64,000 bases of DNA from Chromatiaceae bacterium (GTDB taxonomy: Bacteria > Pseudomonadota > Gammaproteobacteria > Chromatiales > Chromatiaceae): contig JACKMX010000005.1 of assembly GCA_024235175.1 (NCBI GenBank), forward strand, positions 372,001 to 436,000. Direction: 5' to 3'. The translations under genes were made by a program, and so were the position numbers. Position 1 is the first letter of the stretch, and every line of letters begins with the position of its first letter. Positions 1-9,300 of the stretch are shown here, piece by piece. Below the pieces are notes generated by a model. The model did no database searches, was not told where the DNA came from, and was given only the letters and a program-made list of their open reading frames with translations.

Positions 1-463
1 GAAAGAGATAGGTGGCTATGTGCAATACCAGCGGATAGGGCCTGTCTGTAATCAGATCGATTGTGTAATCGTCGACCACCCTGATCTCTTTGACGGGTTG
101 AAACAGGGTTTTGAATTCCTGAATTGTCTTTAGTCGATTGAAAGTCCAGGTTACGTCCCGAGCGGTAAAATCATTGCCGCTATGGAATTTGACCCCTTGG
201 CGCAGATGGAAGCGGACTGTGAACCGATCAAGTCGTTCCCAACTGGTGGCGAGTCTGCCGTCGAACTGCATCTCTTTGTTCCAACGCACCAGAGGGTCGA
301 ACAACATGTGGGACAGCTGTAGCATGCTGCCGGAAAGCTGCTCGTGAGGATCCAGCGAGACAGGATCAGTTTCATAAGCCAAACGCAATGTTTTGGCAAC
401 GACACCCAGACTTAGGCTGAAACCCAGCAGCGCGGCAGCCATCAGAATAAGGGTCTTCTTCAT
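1..463 (-). CDS. ABC transporter substrate-binding protein, family 5 (partial)
   Basis: This is the N-terminal 154 codons of a gene that runs off the left edge. I read it from the ATG whose complement is at 461-463. The product starts with a Sec-type signal peptide (MKKTLILMAAALLG, hydrophobic core, then VVAK). The mature part carries the typical start of SBP_bac_5 (DppA/OppA-like) proteins: LRLAYETDPVSLDPHEQLSG, then a stretch on the landscape W-NKEMQFDGRLATSWE, and FHLRQGVKFHSG. Such proteins bind peptides, nickel or other small solutes in the periplasm and deliver them to an ABC permease. The substrate cannot be told from this fragment, and the permease genes would lie outside the window or elsewhere. 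Confidence 0.85.
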   Translation of the reverse strand, partial: MKKTLILMAAALLGFSLSLGVVAKTLRLAYETDPVSLDPHEQLSGSMLQLSHMLFDPLVRWNKEMQFDGRLATSWERLDRFTVRFHLRQGVKFHSGNDFTARDVTWTFNRLKTIQEFKTLFQPVKEIRVVDDYTIDLITDRPYPLVLHIATYLF

Positions 464-818
464 TATGTAGATGTTCTTTGTCGATTTTGCTGAATTAAAT
501 GGCAAACTAAATGAAAATCAAATGGGGTCAGAATCCAATGCCACATACTTAACCACAATCGTCGAGTAGTCGACTAGCCGACACAGGTTATTTCTTCCGG
601 AAAACGCCGTAAATACGTCCATGGCCGCTATCGGCTCCCGCCTTACGCGGCACTTGCACGTCCATGTGCGGCGTAGGCTCGACAGTGGCATCTCGGCAAT
701 TGCTCCTGCATTGCTCTACCTTCCCACATCCCTGTGGGTCGCCTGCCACTGGCGTTTCCTCCAGAAACAACCCGTATCGGCTTAAACTAAGTGCCATTCG
801 ACTCTGATCTCATTTGAA
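464..818. other. Intergenic region with a possible dispersed repeat
   Basis: No convincing gene lies here. The stretch 588-797 is open on the minus strand (69 codons), but its product is low-complexity and its DNA is full of short dyads such as cgtccatg near 616 and again near 656. That looks like a decayed dispersed repeat rather than a gene. The region also separates the divergent substrate-binding-protein and SDR genes, so their promoters probably lie here or close by. Confidence 0.35.
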
Positions 819-827
819 TATATAAAT

Positions 828-1051
828 CAGTGCTGTCCCACAAACTCCCTCTCCCTCCGGGAGAGATGGGGTGAGGGAATCTAATATTGCTAAGTTACTG
901 TTTTTGTATATCCCCTCATCCTGTCCTTCTCCCTCGGGGAGAAGGGACCGCAATTTGATGATTTTCATGTCAATGAAACGATTGGCGGTGGTTTCATATA
1001 CAGAATTCAAGGACTTGTACAAAGCCTCCAAATGTTAATGGGACAGCACTG
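828..1051. mobile_element. MITE-like non-autonomous element, 224 bp
   Basis: The element is bounded by perfect 13-bp terminal inverted repeats, CAGTGCTGTCCCA (828-840) and its exact complement (1039-1051). It is flanked by a perfect 9-bp direct repeat, TATATAAAT, at 819-827 and 1052-1060, which is the mark of a transposition event. It is too short to encode a transposase. Inside are two GA/CT-rich palindromic blocks in inverted orientation (about 845-877 and 914-949). A minus-strand reading of the right part begins just inside the terminal repeat with MEALYKSLNSVYETTANRF, which might be the remnant start of a transposase. The 9-bp duplication fits several DDE insertion-sequence families; I cannot assign one. 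Confidence 0.85.
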
Positions 1052-1152
1052 TATATAAATCTATCATCTATAGCGGTCGAACGTCAGGAATATACAGAAT
1101 TTAACCAGGTTAAAGTGTGAACCAAAATGGCATTGGTATACGGGAGGAGAGT

Positions 1153-1950
1153 GTGTTCGACTTCAGCGGAAAAACGGTACTGGTAATCGGCGGAACCAGC
1201 GGCATCAATAGAGGCGTGGCTGAGATGTTTGCAACACAAGGTGCCCGGGTAGCTGTGGCCAGCCGCAGCCAGGATAAGGTATCGGACACAGTGCGGGCCC
1301 TTCAGGTTTTGGGTGGTGAAGCTGCAGGATTTGCCGCCGATGTTCGCGATACGGCCGCCGTCGGGCAAGGCGTGGCAGGAATTCATGATCGATTTGGATC
1401 ACTGGATGTGGTGGTTTCAGGAGCTGCCGGAAATTTTCCGGCGCTGGCGAATGAGCTCTCTTCTAACGGCTTCAGGGCGGTGATGGATATTGATCTGCTC
1501 GGCACCTTCCACGTCATGAAAGCAGTTTTCCCCTATCTGAAAAAACCGGGCGCCAGCATTATCAATATCTCGGCTCCCCAGGCATTCATTCCGATGATGG
1601 CCCAGATTCATGTCTGTGCCGCCAAGGCAGGTGTGGATATGATTACCAGAACTCTCGCGCTGGAGTGGGGAGAGGCGGGAGTCCGGGTCAACTCTGTGGT
1701 GCCCGGACCGATCGACGGCACCGAAGGTATGGCGCGTCTTGCTCCAACCGAATCGATTCGGGAAAAAGTCGTGGACGGTGTTCCGCTTGGACGTTTCGGG
1801 ACGCCGCAGGATATTGGCAACGCCTGTCTGTTTCTCGCTTCAGATTTGGCCGGTTTCATAACCGGTGCAGTCATACCTGTGGATGGAGGTTGGGCACAAA
1901 ATAACTGCGGCGGCATGAGCGACTATCTCGCATCCTTGGCATCAAAATAA
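1153..1950 (+). CDS. SDR family oxidoreductase, 2,4-dienoyl-CoA reductase-like
   Basis: A short-chain dehydrogenase/reductase of 265 aa. The cofactor loop reads GGTSGINRG at the N-terminus. In the catalytic region the usual Tyr of Tyr-x3-Lys is His (HVCAAKAG), followed by LALEWG and VNSVVPGPIDGTEGMARL. This is the pattern of the peroxisomal-type 2,4-dienoyl-CoA reductases (DECR2-like), which keep the Lys but lack the Tyr, so the change is a family trait rather than damage. The likely role is NADPH-dependent reduction of unsaturated acyl-CoAs in beta-oxidation. I place the start at the GTG at 1153 because GGGAGGAG lies just upstream; an in-frame GTG at 1117 has no such site. It stands alone between the MITE and the secretion cassette. 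Confidence 0.8.
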   Translation: MFDFSGKTVLVIGGTSGINRGVAEMFATQGARVAVASRSQDKVSDTVRALQVLGGEAAGFAADVRDTAAVGQGVAGIHDRFGSLDVVVSGAAGNFPALANELSSNGFRAVMDIDLLGTFHVMKAVFPYLKKPGASIINISAPQAFIPMMAQIHVCAAKAGVDMITRTLALEWGEAGVRVNSVVPGPIDGTEGMARLAPTESIREKVVDGVPLGRFGTPQDIGNACLFLASDLAGFITGAVIPVDGGWAQNNCGGMSDYLASLASK

Positions 1951-2310
1951 TTCTTTAATTCCTATGGATTGAACTATCCATCTGTGCTACAAAGTACAAA
2001 ATGGAATGATCGATGTTACTTCAGGGAATGAATTGACATAGTACCCGGGCCAGTGGTTTATAGCCCGATGCGATCCCACCCAAACCCCGTGGCGATTGCA
2101 TTTCATAGACCCGATTGATATCCAACGGCGGACAACCGTTCTGCTCATTCCGGCAAAGTTCCTCCCTCAGATCGCTTCGGTTATTAATCTGAATTCGCGC
2201 ATCGATATGCGTTGCTCCAGTTTTTGTATGCCAGGCGAGGGGATAACCACCGGAACATGGTTTGGGTCAGCTGAACATGAAAATGGATTTTTACTGGGAA
2301 AGAGTGAGAC
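1951..2310 (+). other. 360-bp leader region of the type I secretion cassette, candidate promoter
   Basis: No gene is supported here. A perfect -35 hexamer TTGACA sits at 2033-2038. The following AT-rich TTTATAG (2057-2063) could serve as a -10 with an 18-19-bp spacer, but it matches the consensus poorly. If used, it would give a leader of about 240 nt before the exporter gene, long enough for control elements that I do not recognise. Confidence 0.35.
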
Positions 2311-4446
2311 ATGCCTCATTGCACGGAACGCAAGCAAAGCATGGATACCGGGCTTGCCTGCCTGGTGACCGTCGCACGGCTGTATGGATTGCCGGCAGAT
2401 CCGCAACAGTTGCGCCATTCGCATTCGGAATCGGGTAAAACCTTTGACGAGCGCACAATTATCCTGGCTGGTAAGGAGCTGGGCCTGAAGATACGCGCGC
2501 TGAACAGCCACTGGAAGAGACTGCATAAAACCCCGTTGCCGGCAATTGCGCAGCACCGGGATGGCCGCTGGTTTATCATTGCAGGTTTCAAGGACGACAG
2601 GGTTCTGATCCAGGATCCACTGGAAAGCAAACCTTTGGCCCTGCCGGGGGAAATTCTCGGGAAATCCTGGGAGGGCAGATTGATACTGGCCACACGCAGA
2701 GCCCGCGTGGATGATCCCGACGGCCGTTTTGATTTCGGCTGGTTTATTCCGGCCATTCTGAAATATCGCCGCCTTTTGGGGGAGGTGCTGCTCGCCTCTC
2801 TCTTTGTTCAGCTGTTTGCACTGGTAACACCGCTCTTTTTCCAGGTGGTGGTTGACAAGGTGCTGGTGCACAAGGGGCTGACCACGCTGCATGTACTTGC
2901 TATCGGTCTGCTGGGGATCTCTCTGTTCGAGGTTGTACTTGGGGGACTGCGCAGCTACCTGTTCAGTCATACCACCAACCGGGTGGATGTTGCCCTGGGC
3001 GCCAAGCTGTTCAGGCATTTGTTGGCGTTGCCCATCGTCTATTTCGAGGCACGCCGGGTGGGAGACTCAGTGGCGCGCGTGCGTGAACTGGAGAATATCC
3101 GTAACTTCCTCACCGGCTCGGCATTGACGCTTGTGGTTGATCTTGTTTTCACCTTCGTTTTTTTTGCAGTGATGTACTACTACAGCCCCCGATTGACGTT
3201 GGTCGTGCTCGGCGCGATCCCCTTTTATCTGCTCCTCTCGGTCTGGATAACCCCGATTATGCGCAAGCGCCTGAATGAGAAGTTTAACCGGGGTGCCGAG
3301 AATCAGGCGTTCCTGGTCGAGTCGATCACCGGGGTGGAGACGCTGAAATCAATGGCGGTGGAACCACAGATGCAGCGCCGCTGGGAGGAGCAGTTGGCGG
3401 GCTATGTCGGTGCCAGTTTCCGCTCCGCCAATCTCGGTAATATCGCCGGCCAGACCGCCGGTTTTATCAATAAGGTGAGTGTGGTGCTGATTCTGTGGAT
3501 CGGGGCAACGTTGGTGATGCAGGGGCAGCTATCTGTCGGACAGCTCATTGCTTTCAACATGCTTGCCGCCAGGATCAGCGGGCCGATATTGCGGCTGGTA
3601 CAGCTCTGGCAGGAGTTTCAACAGGCGGGTATCTCGGTGCGCCGTCTGGGCGATATTCTGAACACGCCTACAGAACCGGGTTACAATCCCGGCCGCGCCG
3701 CACTTCCGGCCCTGCGGGGCGAGGTCTGTTTCAACGGCGTCAGCTTCCGCTACCGCCCCGACCGCGCCGAAGTGCTGCGCAATATCGATCTGAAGATCGA
3801 GGTTGGAGAGGTGATCGGCATCGTCGGCCGTTCCGGCTCGGGCAAGAGCACATTGACCAAGCTGATCCAGCGACTGCATGTGCCGGGCAGCGGCCGGGTG
3901 CTGATCGATGGAATCGATCTGGCTTTGGTCGAACCGGCCTGGCTGCGCCGCCAGGTGGGCGTGGTGCTGCAGGAGAATTTTCTCTTTAACCGCACCATCC
4001 GCGATAACATCGCGCTTGCCAATCCCGGCTCGGCCATGGAGCAGATTGTACGGGCGTCCCAACTGGCCGGCGCGCACGAGTTCATACTCGAACTGGCCGA
4101 GGGGTATGACACGCTGGTCGGAGAGCGCGGCGCAACCCTGTCCGGCGGGCAGCGCCAGCGCATCGCCCTGGCGCGCACACTGCTGACCAATCCACGTATT
4201 CTGATTCTGGATGAGGCGACCAGCGCGCTGGACTATGAATCGGAGCGGATCATCCAGCACAACATGCGCAGCATCTGCCGTGAACGCACCGTTTTTATCA
4301 TCGCCCACCGCTTGAGCGCGGTCAGAGAAGCAGACCGGATTGTCGTGCTCGATCGGGGCCGGATCGTCGAAATGGGAGCGCATGCCGAATTGCTGGCAGG
4401 TCAGGGTCAGTATGCGCACCTGCACGCGATGCAGAGAGAGGCCTGA
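2311..4446 (+). CDS. Type I secretion system permease/ATPase (HlyB-like)
   Basis: Inner-membrane ABC exporter of 711 aa. Residues 1-130 form a C39-peptidase-like domain in which the catalytic Cys is replaced (DTGLACL), as in HlyB. It therefore should dock rather than cleave its substrate, which fits an RTX protein with an uncleaved C-terminal signal. About residues 150-430 are the transmembrane domain, and 465-711 the ATPase: Walker A GRSGSGKST near 505, signature LSGGQRQRIALAR near 609, Walker B ILILDEAT near 630 and the H-loop IAHRLS near 664. All catalytic motifs are intact. It is followed after 5 bp by the HlyD-type adaptor gene. I use the ATG at 2311; the next in-frame ATG at 2341 would still retain the domain. 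Confidence 0.93.
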   Translation: MPHCTERKQSMDTGLACLVTVARLYGLPADPQQLRHSHSESGKTFDERTIILAGKELGLKIRALNSHWKRLHKTPLPAIAQHRDGRWFIIAGFKDDRVLIQDPLESKPLALPGEILGKSWEGRLILATRRARVDDPDGRFDFGWFIPAILKYRRLLGEVLLASLFVQLFALVTPLFFQVVVDKVLVHKGLTTLHVLAIGLLGISLFEVVLGGLRSYLFSHTTNRVDVALGAKLFRHLLALPIVYFEARRVGDSVARVRELENIRNFLTGSALTLVVDLVFTFVFFAVMYYYSPRLTLVVLGAIPFYLLLSVWITPIMRKRLNEKFNRGAENQAFLVESITGVETLKSMAVEPQMQRRWEEQLAGYVGASFRSANLGNIAGQTAGFINKVSVVLILWIGATLVMQGQLSVGQLIAFNMLAARISGPILRLVQLWQEFQQAGISVRRLGDILNTPTEPGYNPGRAALPALRGEVCFNGVSFRYRPDRAEVLRNIDLKIEVGEVIGIVGRSGSGKSTLTKLIQRLHVPGSGRVLIDGIDLALVEPAWLRRQVGVVLQENFLFNRTIRDNIALANPGSAMEQIVRASQLAGAHEFILELAEGYDTLVGERGATLSGGQRQRIALARTLLTNPRILILDEATSALDYESERIIQHNMRSICRERTVFIIAHRLSAVREADRIVVLDRGRIVEMGAHAELLAGQGQYAHLHAMQREA

Positions 4447-4451
4447 AGCGT

Positions 4452-5861
4452 ATGGGAATACTCTCACGGCATCCAGATGCCAACGGGCAGGAGCTCGATT
4501 TTCTTCCGGCGGCATTGGAGGTACAGGAGAGGCCGCCATCACCCCTCGGCCGGGCCATTATCTGGACCCTGATGCTCCTTTTCTTCGCAATCATCGCCTG
4601 GGCGGCGCTGGGCAGCGCCGACATAGTCGCGGTGGCACAGGGCCGGATCATCCCGAGCGGCCACAACAAGATCATACAGCCGCTGGAGATCGGTTCGGTC
4701 AAATCGATTCATGTCAGCGAGGGTCAACGGGTTGCCAAGGGTAATCTGCTGTTGCAGCTAGACGACGAGTCGGTCAAAGCGGATGTGAAGCGCATCGAAC
4801 AGGAGCGGGCCAATCTGCGAATTGAGTCGAGGCGCCTGACTATTCTGGAGAGTTGGCTACAAGGCAAGAAGAAGTCAAAGGCAAACCCAACCGAACCGGA
4901 GAGCTCCTGTAGCCATTCCATCGGAATTGACAATGACCCCTGTCCACCACAGCAGGGAGGGCCGGAACAGCTTCCTCCGCTGCAACAACATCTGCTGCGG
5001 GCGCAATGGTACGAACACCTGGCGGCATTGAAGGCATTCGCTGCAGAAAAGCGTAAGCGGCAGGCTGAAAAGCAGAGCCTGCAACAGCAGATCCTAAAAC
5101 TGGAATCGACACTGCCGCTGGTGACCAGGCGCGCGGAGACCCTGCACAAGCTGACCGAGAAGAAGTTTCTGGGAGAGGTGGAGTTTCTGGAGATGGAACA
5201 GGAGCGGTTGGAGATGCACCACGACCTCGCCACCAACCGCCGGCGGCTGACTGAAATCGATGCCGCCATTGCCGAGATCGAGGCGCAGACCGAACAGCTG
5301 CAGCGCAAGTTCCTCGGCCAGGTGCTGTTGGAGCGGCAGGAGAACGAAAAGCGGATTGAAGCGCTGGATCAGGAGCGGATCAAGGCGGAGACCAGATCGA
5401 ACGCCTATAGACTCAACTCACCGATCGACGGCGTCGTGCAGCAACTCGCGGTTCATACCCTGGGCGGCATAGTGACACCGGCGCAGCAGTTGATGACCAT
5501 CATCCCCGACGAAGATGTGCTGGAGGTGGAGGCGCTGGTGGAGAACAAGGATATCGGGTTCGTGAAAGAGGGGCAGAATGTCGAGGTGAAGATCGATGCC
5601 TTCCCTTTCACCAAATACGGGGTCATAGATGCCGTGCTGAGCGACCTCTCCAACGATGCGGTCACCGACGAAGTCAGAGGCTTGGTCTACAAAGCCAGGG
5701 TGATTTTAAAAGAGACCAGAATCCGGGTGGATGGGAAGTGGGTCAACCTCTCGCCGGGGATGACGGTCACGGCGGAAGTGAAAACCGGCACGCGGCGCCT
5801 GATTGAGTTTTTTCTGTCGCCGCTGTTAAGGTACCGGCAGGAGAGTATCAGGGAGCGCTGA
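4452..5861 (+). CDS. HlyD family type I secretion periplasmic adaptor
   Basis: Membrane-fusion protein of 469 aa, the partner of the preceding ABC exporter. It has a short cytoplasmic N-terminus, one transmembrane helix (around residues 33-53, AIIWTLMLLFFAIIAWAALG) and a lipoyl half-domain (IIPSGHNKIIQPLEIGSV). A long periplasmic coiled-coil hairpin follows, rich in Glu, Arg and Leu (about 105-325), then the second lipoyl half (YRLNSPIDGVVQQLAVHTLG) and a beta-barrel C-terminus typical of HlyD. A Pro/Gln-rich insert sits near residues 140-175, before the hairpin. It would bridge the exporter to an outer-membrane TolC-type channel, which is not encoded in this window. Confidence 0.93.
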   Translation: MGILSRHPDANGQELDFLPAALEVQERPPSPLGRAIIWTLMLLFFAIIAWAALGSADIVAVAQGRIIPSGHNKIIQPLEIGSVKSIHVSEGQRVAKGNLLLQLDDESVKADVKRIEQERANLRIESRRLTILESWLQGKKKSKANPTEPESSCSHSIGIDNDPCPPQQGGPEQLPPLQQHLLRAQWYEHLAALKAFAAEKRKRQAEKQSLQQQILKLESTLPLVTRRAETLHKLTEKKFLGEVEFLEMEQERLEMHHDLATNRRRLTEIDAAIAEIEAQTEQLQRKFLGQVLLERQENEKRIEALDQERIKAETRSNAYRLNSPIDGVVQQLAVHTLGGIVTPAQQLMTIIPDEDVLEVEALVENKDIGFVKEGQNVEVKIDAFPFTKYGVIDAVLSDLSNDAVTDEVRGLVYKARVILKETRIRVDGKWVNLSPGMTVTAEVKTGTRRLIEFFLSPLLRYRQESIRER

Positions 5862-5932
5862 GCAGGATCGGTCGAGAAACCTGCTTGGTTGATCATCTAT
5901 TTTTGGGTTGCATAAAACAGGAGCGAAATATC

Positions 5933-6346
5933 GTGGCATTTATCAATGAACGCATTCCGGAAGAGGAGAAGGAGAAGTTTAATTTTTCGGTTTCCACCAG
6001 ACCTGATGGGTCCAAACCGACGCTATGGAAGTGGACGATTGACAGGGAGCGAAAAGTATTTCTTGTGATCACAAATATAGTTGGGGGCGGGTATTCCGGC
6101 ACCGACCCAACAGAGTACTTTGTATTATGCTGGAACAATCAATTGGTCAAGTTTTCCGGGAATTACAAAATCAGCGGAAGCAAGGGAAACGGCTATACGC
6201 TTACTTGGCGCCTGTCCGAAGTTGAGATACCTCCCGCTATCGAAGAGAAGCGTTCCGAAGTAACTGCACTCATCAGAGAGGCACTGGATGCAAAAGGGCG
6301 GTTCTTCAATAGGGCCAATTTAGTCTCCGTAGTTGTGGAATCTTAA
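5933..6346 (+). CDS. Uncharacterised protein between hlyD and the RTX gene
   Basis: A 137-aa, probably cytoplasmic protein that I do not recognise. It has no signal peptide or membrane helix. The N-terminus is charged (INERIPEEEKEKFNF), the middle is beta-rich and aromatic (LWKWTIDRERKVFLVITN), and the C-terminus is predicted helical. I choose the GTG at 5933 because AGGAG lies 9 nt upstream; an in-frame TTG at 5885 has no ribosome-binding site. It sits 71 bp after hlyD and 25 bp before the RTX gene on the same strand. By position it may be a dedicated chaperone, activator or immunity-type partner of the RTX protein, but it does not resemble the HlyC acyltransferase. Confidence 0.7.
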   Translation: MAFINERIPEEEKEKFNFSVSTRPDGSKPTLWKWTIDRERKVFLVITNIVGGGYSGTDPTEYFVLCWNNQLVKFSGNYKISGSKGNGYTLTWRLSEVEIPPAIEEKRSEVTALIREALDAKGRFFNRANLVSVVVES

Positions 6347-6371
6347 AATCACTTCAGTTCAAGGATGAACG

Positions 6372-9300
6372 ATGAATACTTCAATTGAATCCATTATCGA
6401 TTTTTTAAACTCCCGTGCTGTCGAGACGCCGCTGGATGAGGCCGGGCTTCAGGCATTCAGCGGGGAACTGAAAGCCAGAATTGATCAGCTCTCGGTAGCC
6501 GTGCCAGGTGCGGCTACGGATGCGGTCACTGTTTTATACAGCGGCTTACTGCCTGATGAACAGCATACCGGGATAGTGGCGAACAATCTTGTTATAGGCA
6601 GCCAGCCTGGCAGCGTTCGCACTATTTCCCAAACAGAAATCGGTATGTTATTAGACTTTGAAAATACCCGCTTCCATGATGCTCTGTTTGCGGCGCTCGG
6701 TAACAATGATGAAGATTATCGGAAATTAGTCGAAGGAAAAGACCTATCAGGCAACCGCATCACCTTCGACAGCCTCTGGGACGACGCTTCCCGCCGTTTC
6801 GTCGCCAACACCACGGGCACTGTTCGCATCCTTTCGACCGATGGGGTAGCGGACAGCATCTTCGCCCAGTCCGAACTGCCGGAGCTTTTCAATAACCCCA
6901 ATATCACCGAAATAGACGGCATTCCACGCGATCAATACCTTGGTCTGCTCGAACGAAAAGGCATGGAGGCGGTCCGGGATGTGATATTCACCAATGCCCG
7001 GGTTCAGATTGAGTTGACCGATTTGGCCGGGGGCAACCTGCAGGACTATCTGGAACTGGATCCGGGGGATAACTTCAACAACTATTTTGTCCGTTACCAG
7101 GAACAGGGTACCCGCTCCCGGCTAATTAACTTTTTTGGCGAACTGGACCCGGAACGGCTCGCCAATTTGAAAGCCGTTACCGCATCGCTCCTGGAAACCG
7201 GTGAGTCGCTGGTATCTGAGGGTCTGGCAAAAGGCGCAAACAGACTTGGCATGCTCGGTGCGGTGGCCGGGTTTATGCTGGCCAGCTATACGTCATCCGT
7301 AGCCGAAGAGTCAGGGGATCACGCGCGCGCCAGGGATATTATGGCCGAGTGGGCGGCCGACGCCGCGGGTTCGGCAGCCGGTGAAGCGGTCGGCGCCTCC
7401 ATCGGAGGGGCGGCAGTTGCGATCATTGCTGCAGCGGGCGTGGCTCTTTCGGCACCGCTGACCGGTGCCATCATTCTGGGTGCTGCCTTTATCGGTGGAA
7501 TATTCGGAGCCGAAGGTGCGGTAGGCATCTACGAATTGACCAAAGATAAAGATAGAGATGGAAAGATCGACCTGTTCAATGCGATGGCTGATCTGCTTTA
7601 TGGGGACGACTATACGGTTACAGATGCACCTCTTCCTGGATTTGACGGTGCACGGATAACTCTTGATACCAATTTCAGCCGCGGTGAAATTGTCGAGAAT
7701 GCAAGGGCAAGCATGGCCTGGCGCTATGCGCTCCTTCATCTCAACCCATTTGTGATAGAGGGAGAGGATACGCTCTACGCCAGACACAATCAGAACAGTG
7801 AACTCGATATTGAGAATTTCTCCGAACAGTATCTGATTGATCGTGCCGAGATGCTGCTCTGGCGGCTGCGTTACGAGAAAGCCGGAATGAGCTATACCGA
7901 GGAGTGGAATGCCTGGGATGTCACTGGCGATTGGGAGTTCACCGACCAGTCGATTCTGCTCAATGAAACAGATCCGCTTCAACTCACAATCGATGGCTGG
8001 AACGGGCTTCCTCCCACCGATACACCAAATCATAAGGTGATCTTCGGATCGAGTGAAAGCAACACGCTGGTGGGCGGCGAAACATCAGATTATCTCTATG
8101 GTGGTGAAGGTGGCGATACCTTGATAGGAAACGCCGGCGACGATTACCTTGAGGGCGGTACAGAGAGCGACAGCTACGTATACAACACCGGGGACGGTTT
8201 CGACATTATCTTCGATATCGATGGTTCGGGCAGGATCGTCCTCGACGGTGCAGAGCTTGGCGGAGTGACAAGAAAGATCGGAGACGGCTTGTACATAGAT
8301 ACAGTAGATAATACTTATCGTTTCAGCGACAGCGGAAATGGTACAGGTACACTGCTGATCAACAACAACATACTGATCAAAGCGTTCGACATCAACGCCC
8401 AATCCTTTCTTGGAATTACTTTGGAAGGCGAGCGCATTGATGACTCCATCGATACAGGCACTGTCATCAACGGCACACCGGAAGACGATACCGACGGCTC
8501 CCTGGTTGGTGGGGATGGCCCGGATCACATCAGGTGCCTCGCAGGCAACGATTGGGCGAGGGGATTGGCAGGTGCCGATCTGATGGAAGGCGGTCTGGGC
8601 AACGATATTCTGGAGGGTGGCCAGGGTGATGATGTGTTACATGGTGACAGCGCCGGGAGTGTCGATCAGACGATTGACTCCAACGGGCAGGATGTGGGCA
8701 GCAGCCACGACTGGCTCAGCGGCAATGAGGGTGACGACAAGCTGTATGGCAGCAACGGTGCGGATGTCCTGGTTGGCGGCACGGGCGACGATCTTGTTTT
8801 GGGTGGGGCGGGGGACGATGTTATTCAGGGCGATTCCGAAAGGAAGCCGGTGGATCATGGCTGGGTGGATGCATGGATTAACAATAATGACCTGCAGGCG
8901 AACGGTGAGCTGAATCCTGTCGGTGCGGGCAACGATCTCCTGCTCGGAGGCGCCGGAGCGGATCAGATTTGGGGGCAGGCCGGACATGATGTGATCAACG
9001 GTGGTATCGGCAACGATTTCATCTCCGGAGATTTGGTTGGCCTCTCCGGGCAGGGCGACAGACTGCTGTCCGGCGAGCTCCATGGTGACGATGTTCTCAA
9101 TGGGGATAAAGGCGACGATATTCTGGAAGGCGGCGGTGGAAACGATATGCTTTTCGGCGGCGATGACAACGATAGGCTGTACGGAGATTCAGAGAGCCGC
9201 CTGATCCCCGGAGGCGGAGGACTGTTACTGCGCGCAGAGTATCATGGCCGGGACATTCTGTTCGGTGAGGCCGGAGACGACCTGCTGGTCGGTGGCGGCG

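Noticed and set aside
588..797. 69-codon minus-strand frame as a gene
   Set aside because: Low-complexity product, no ribosome-binding site worth noting, and repeat-like DNA.
3529..4542. 337-codon minus-strand frame across the exporter ATPase
   Set aside because: Antisense shadow of the conserved ABC domain and the start of hlyD; composition follows the real gene.
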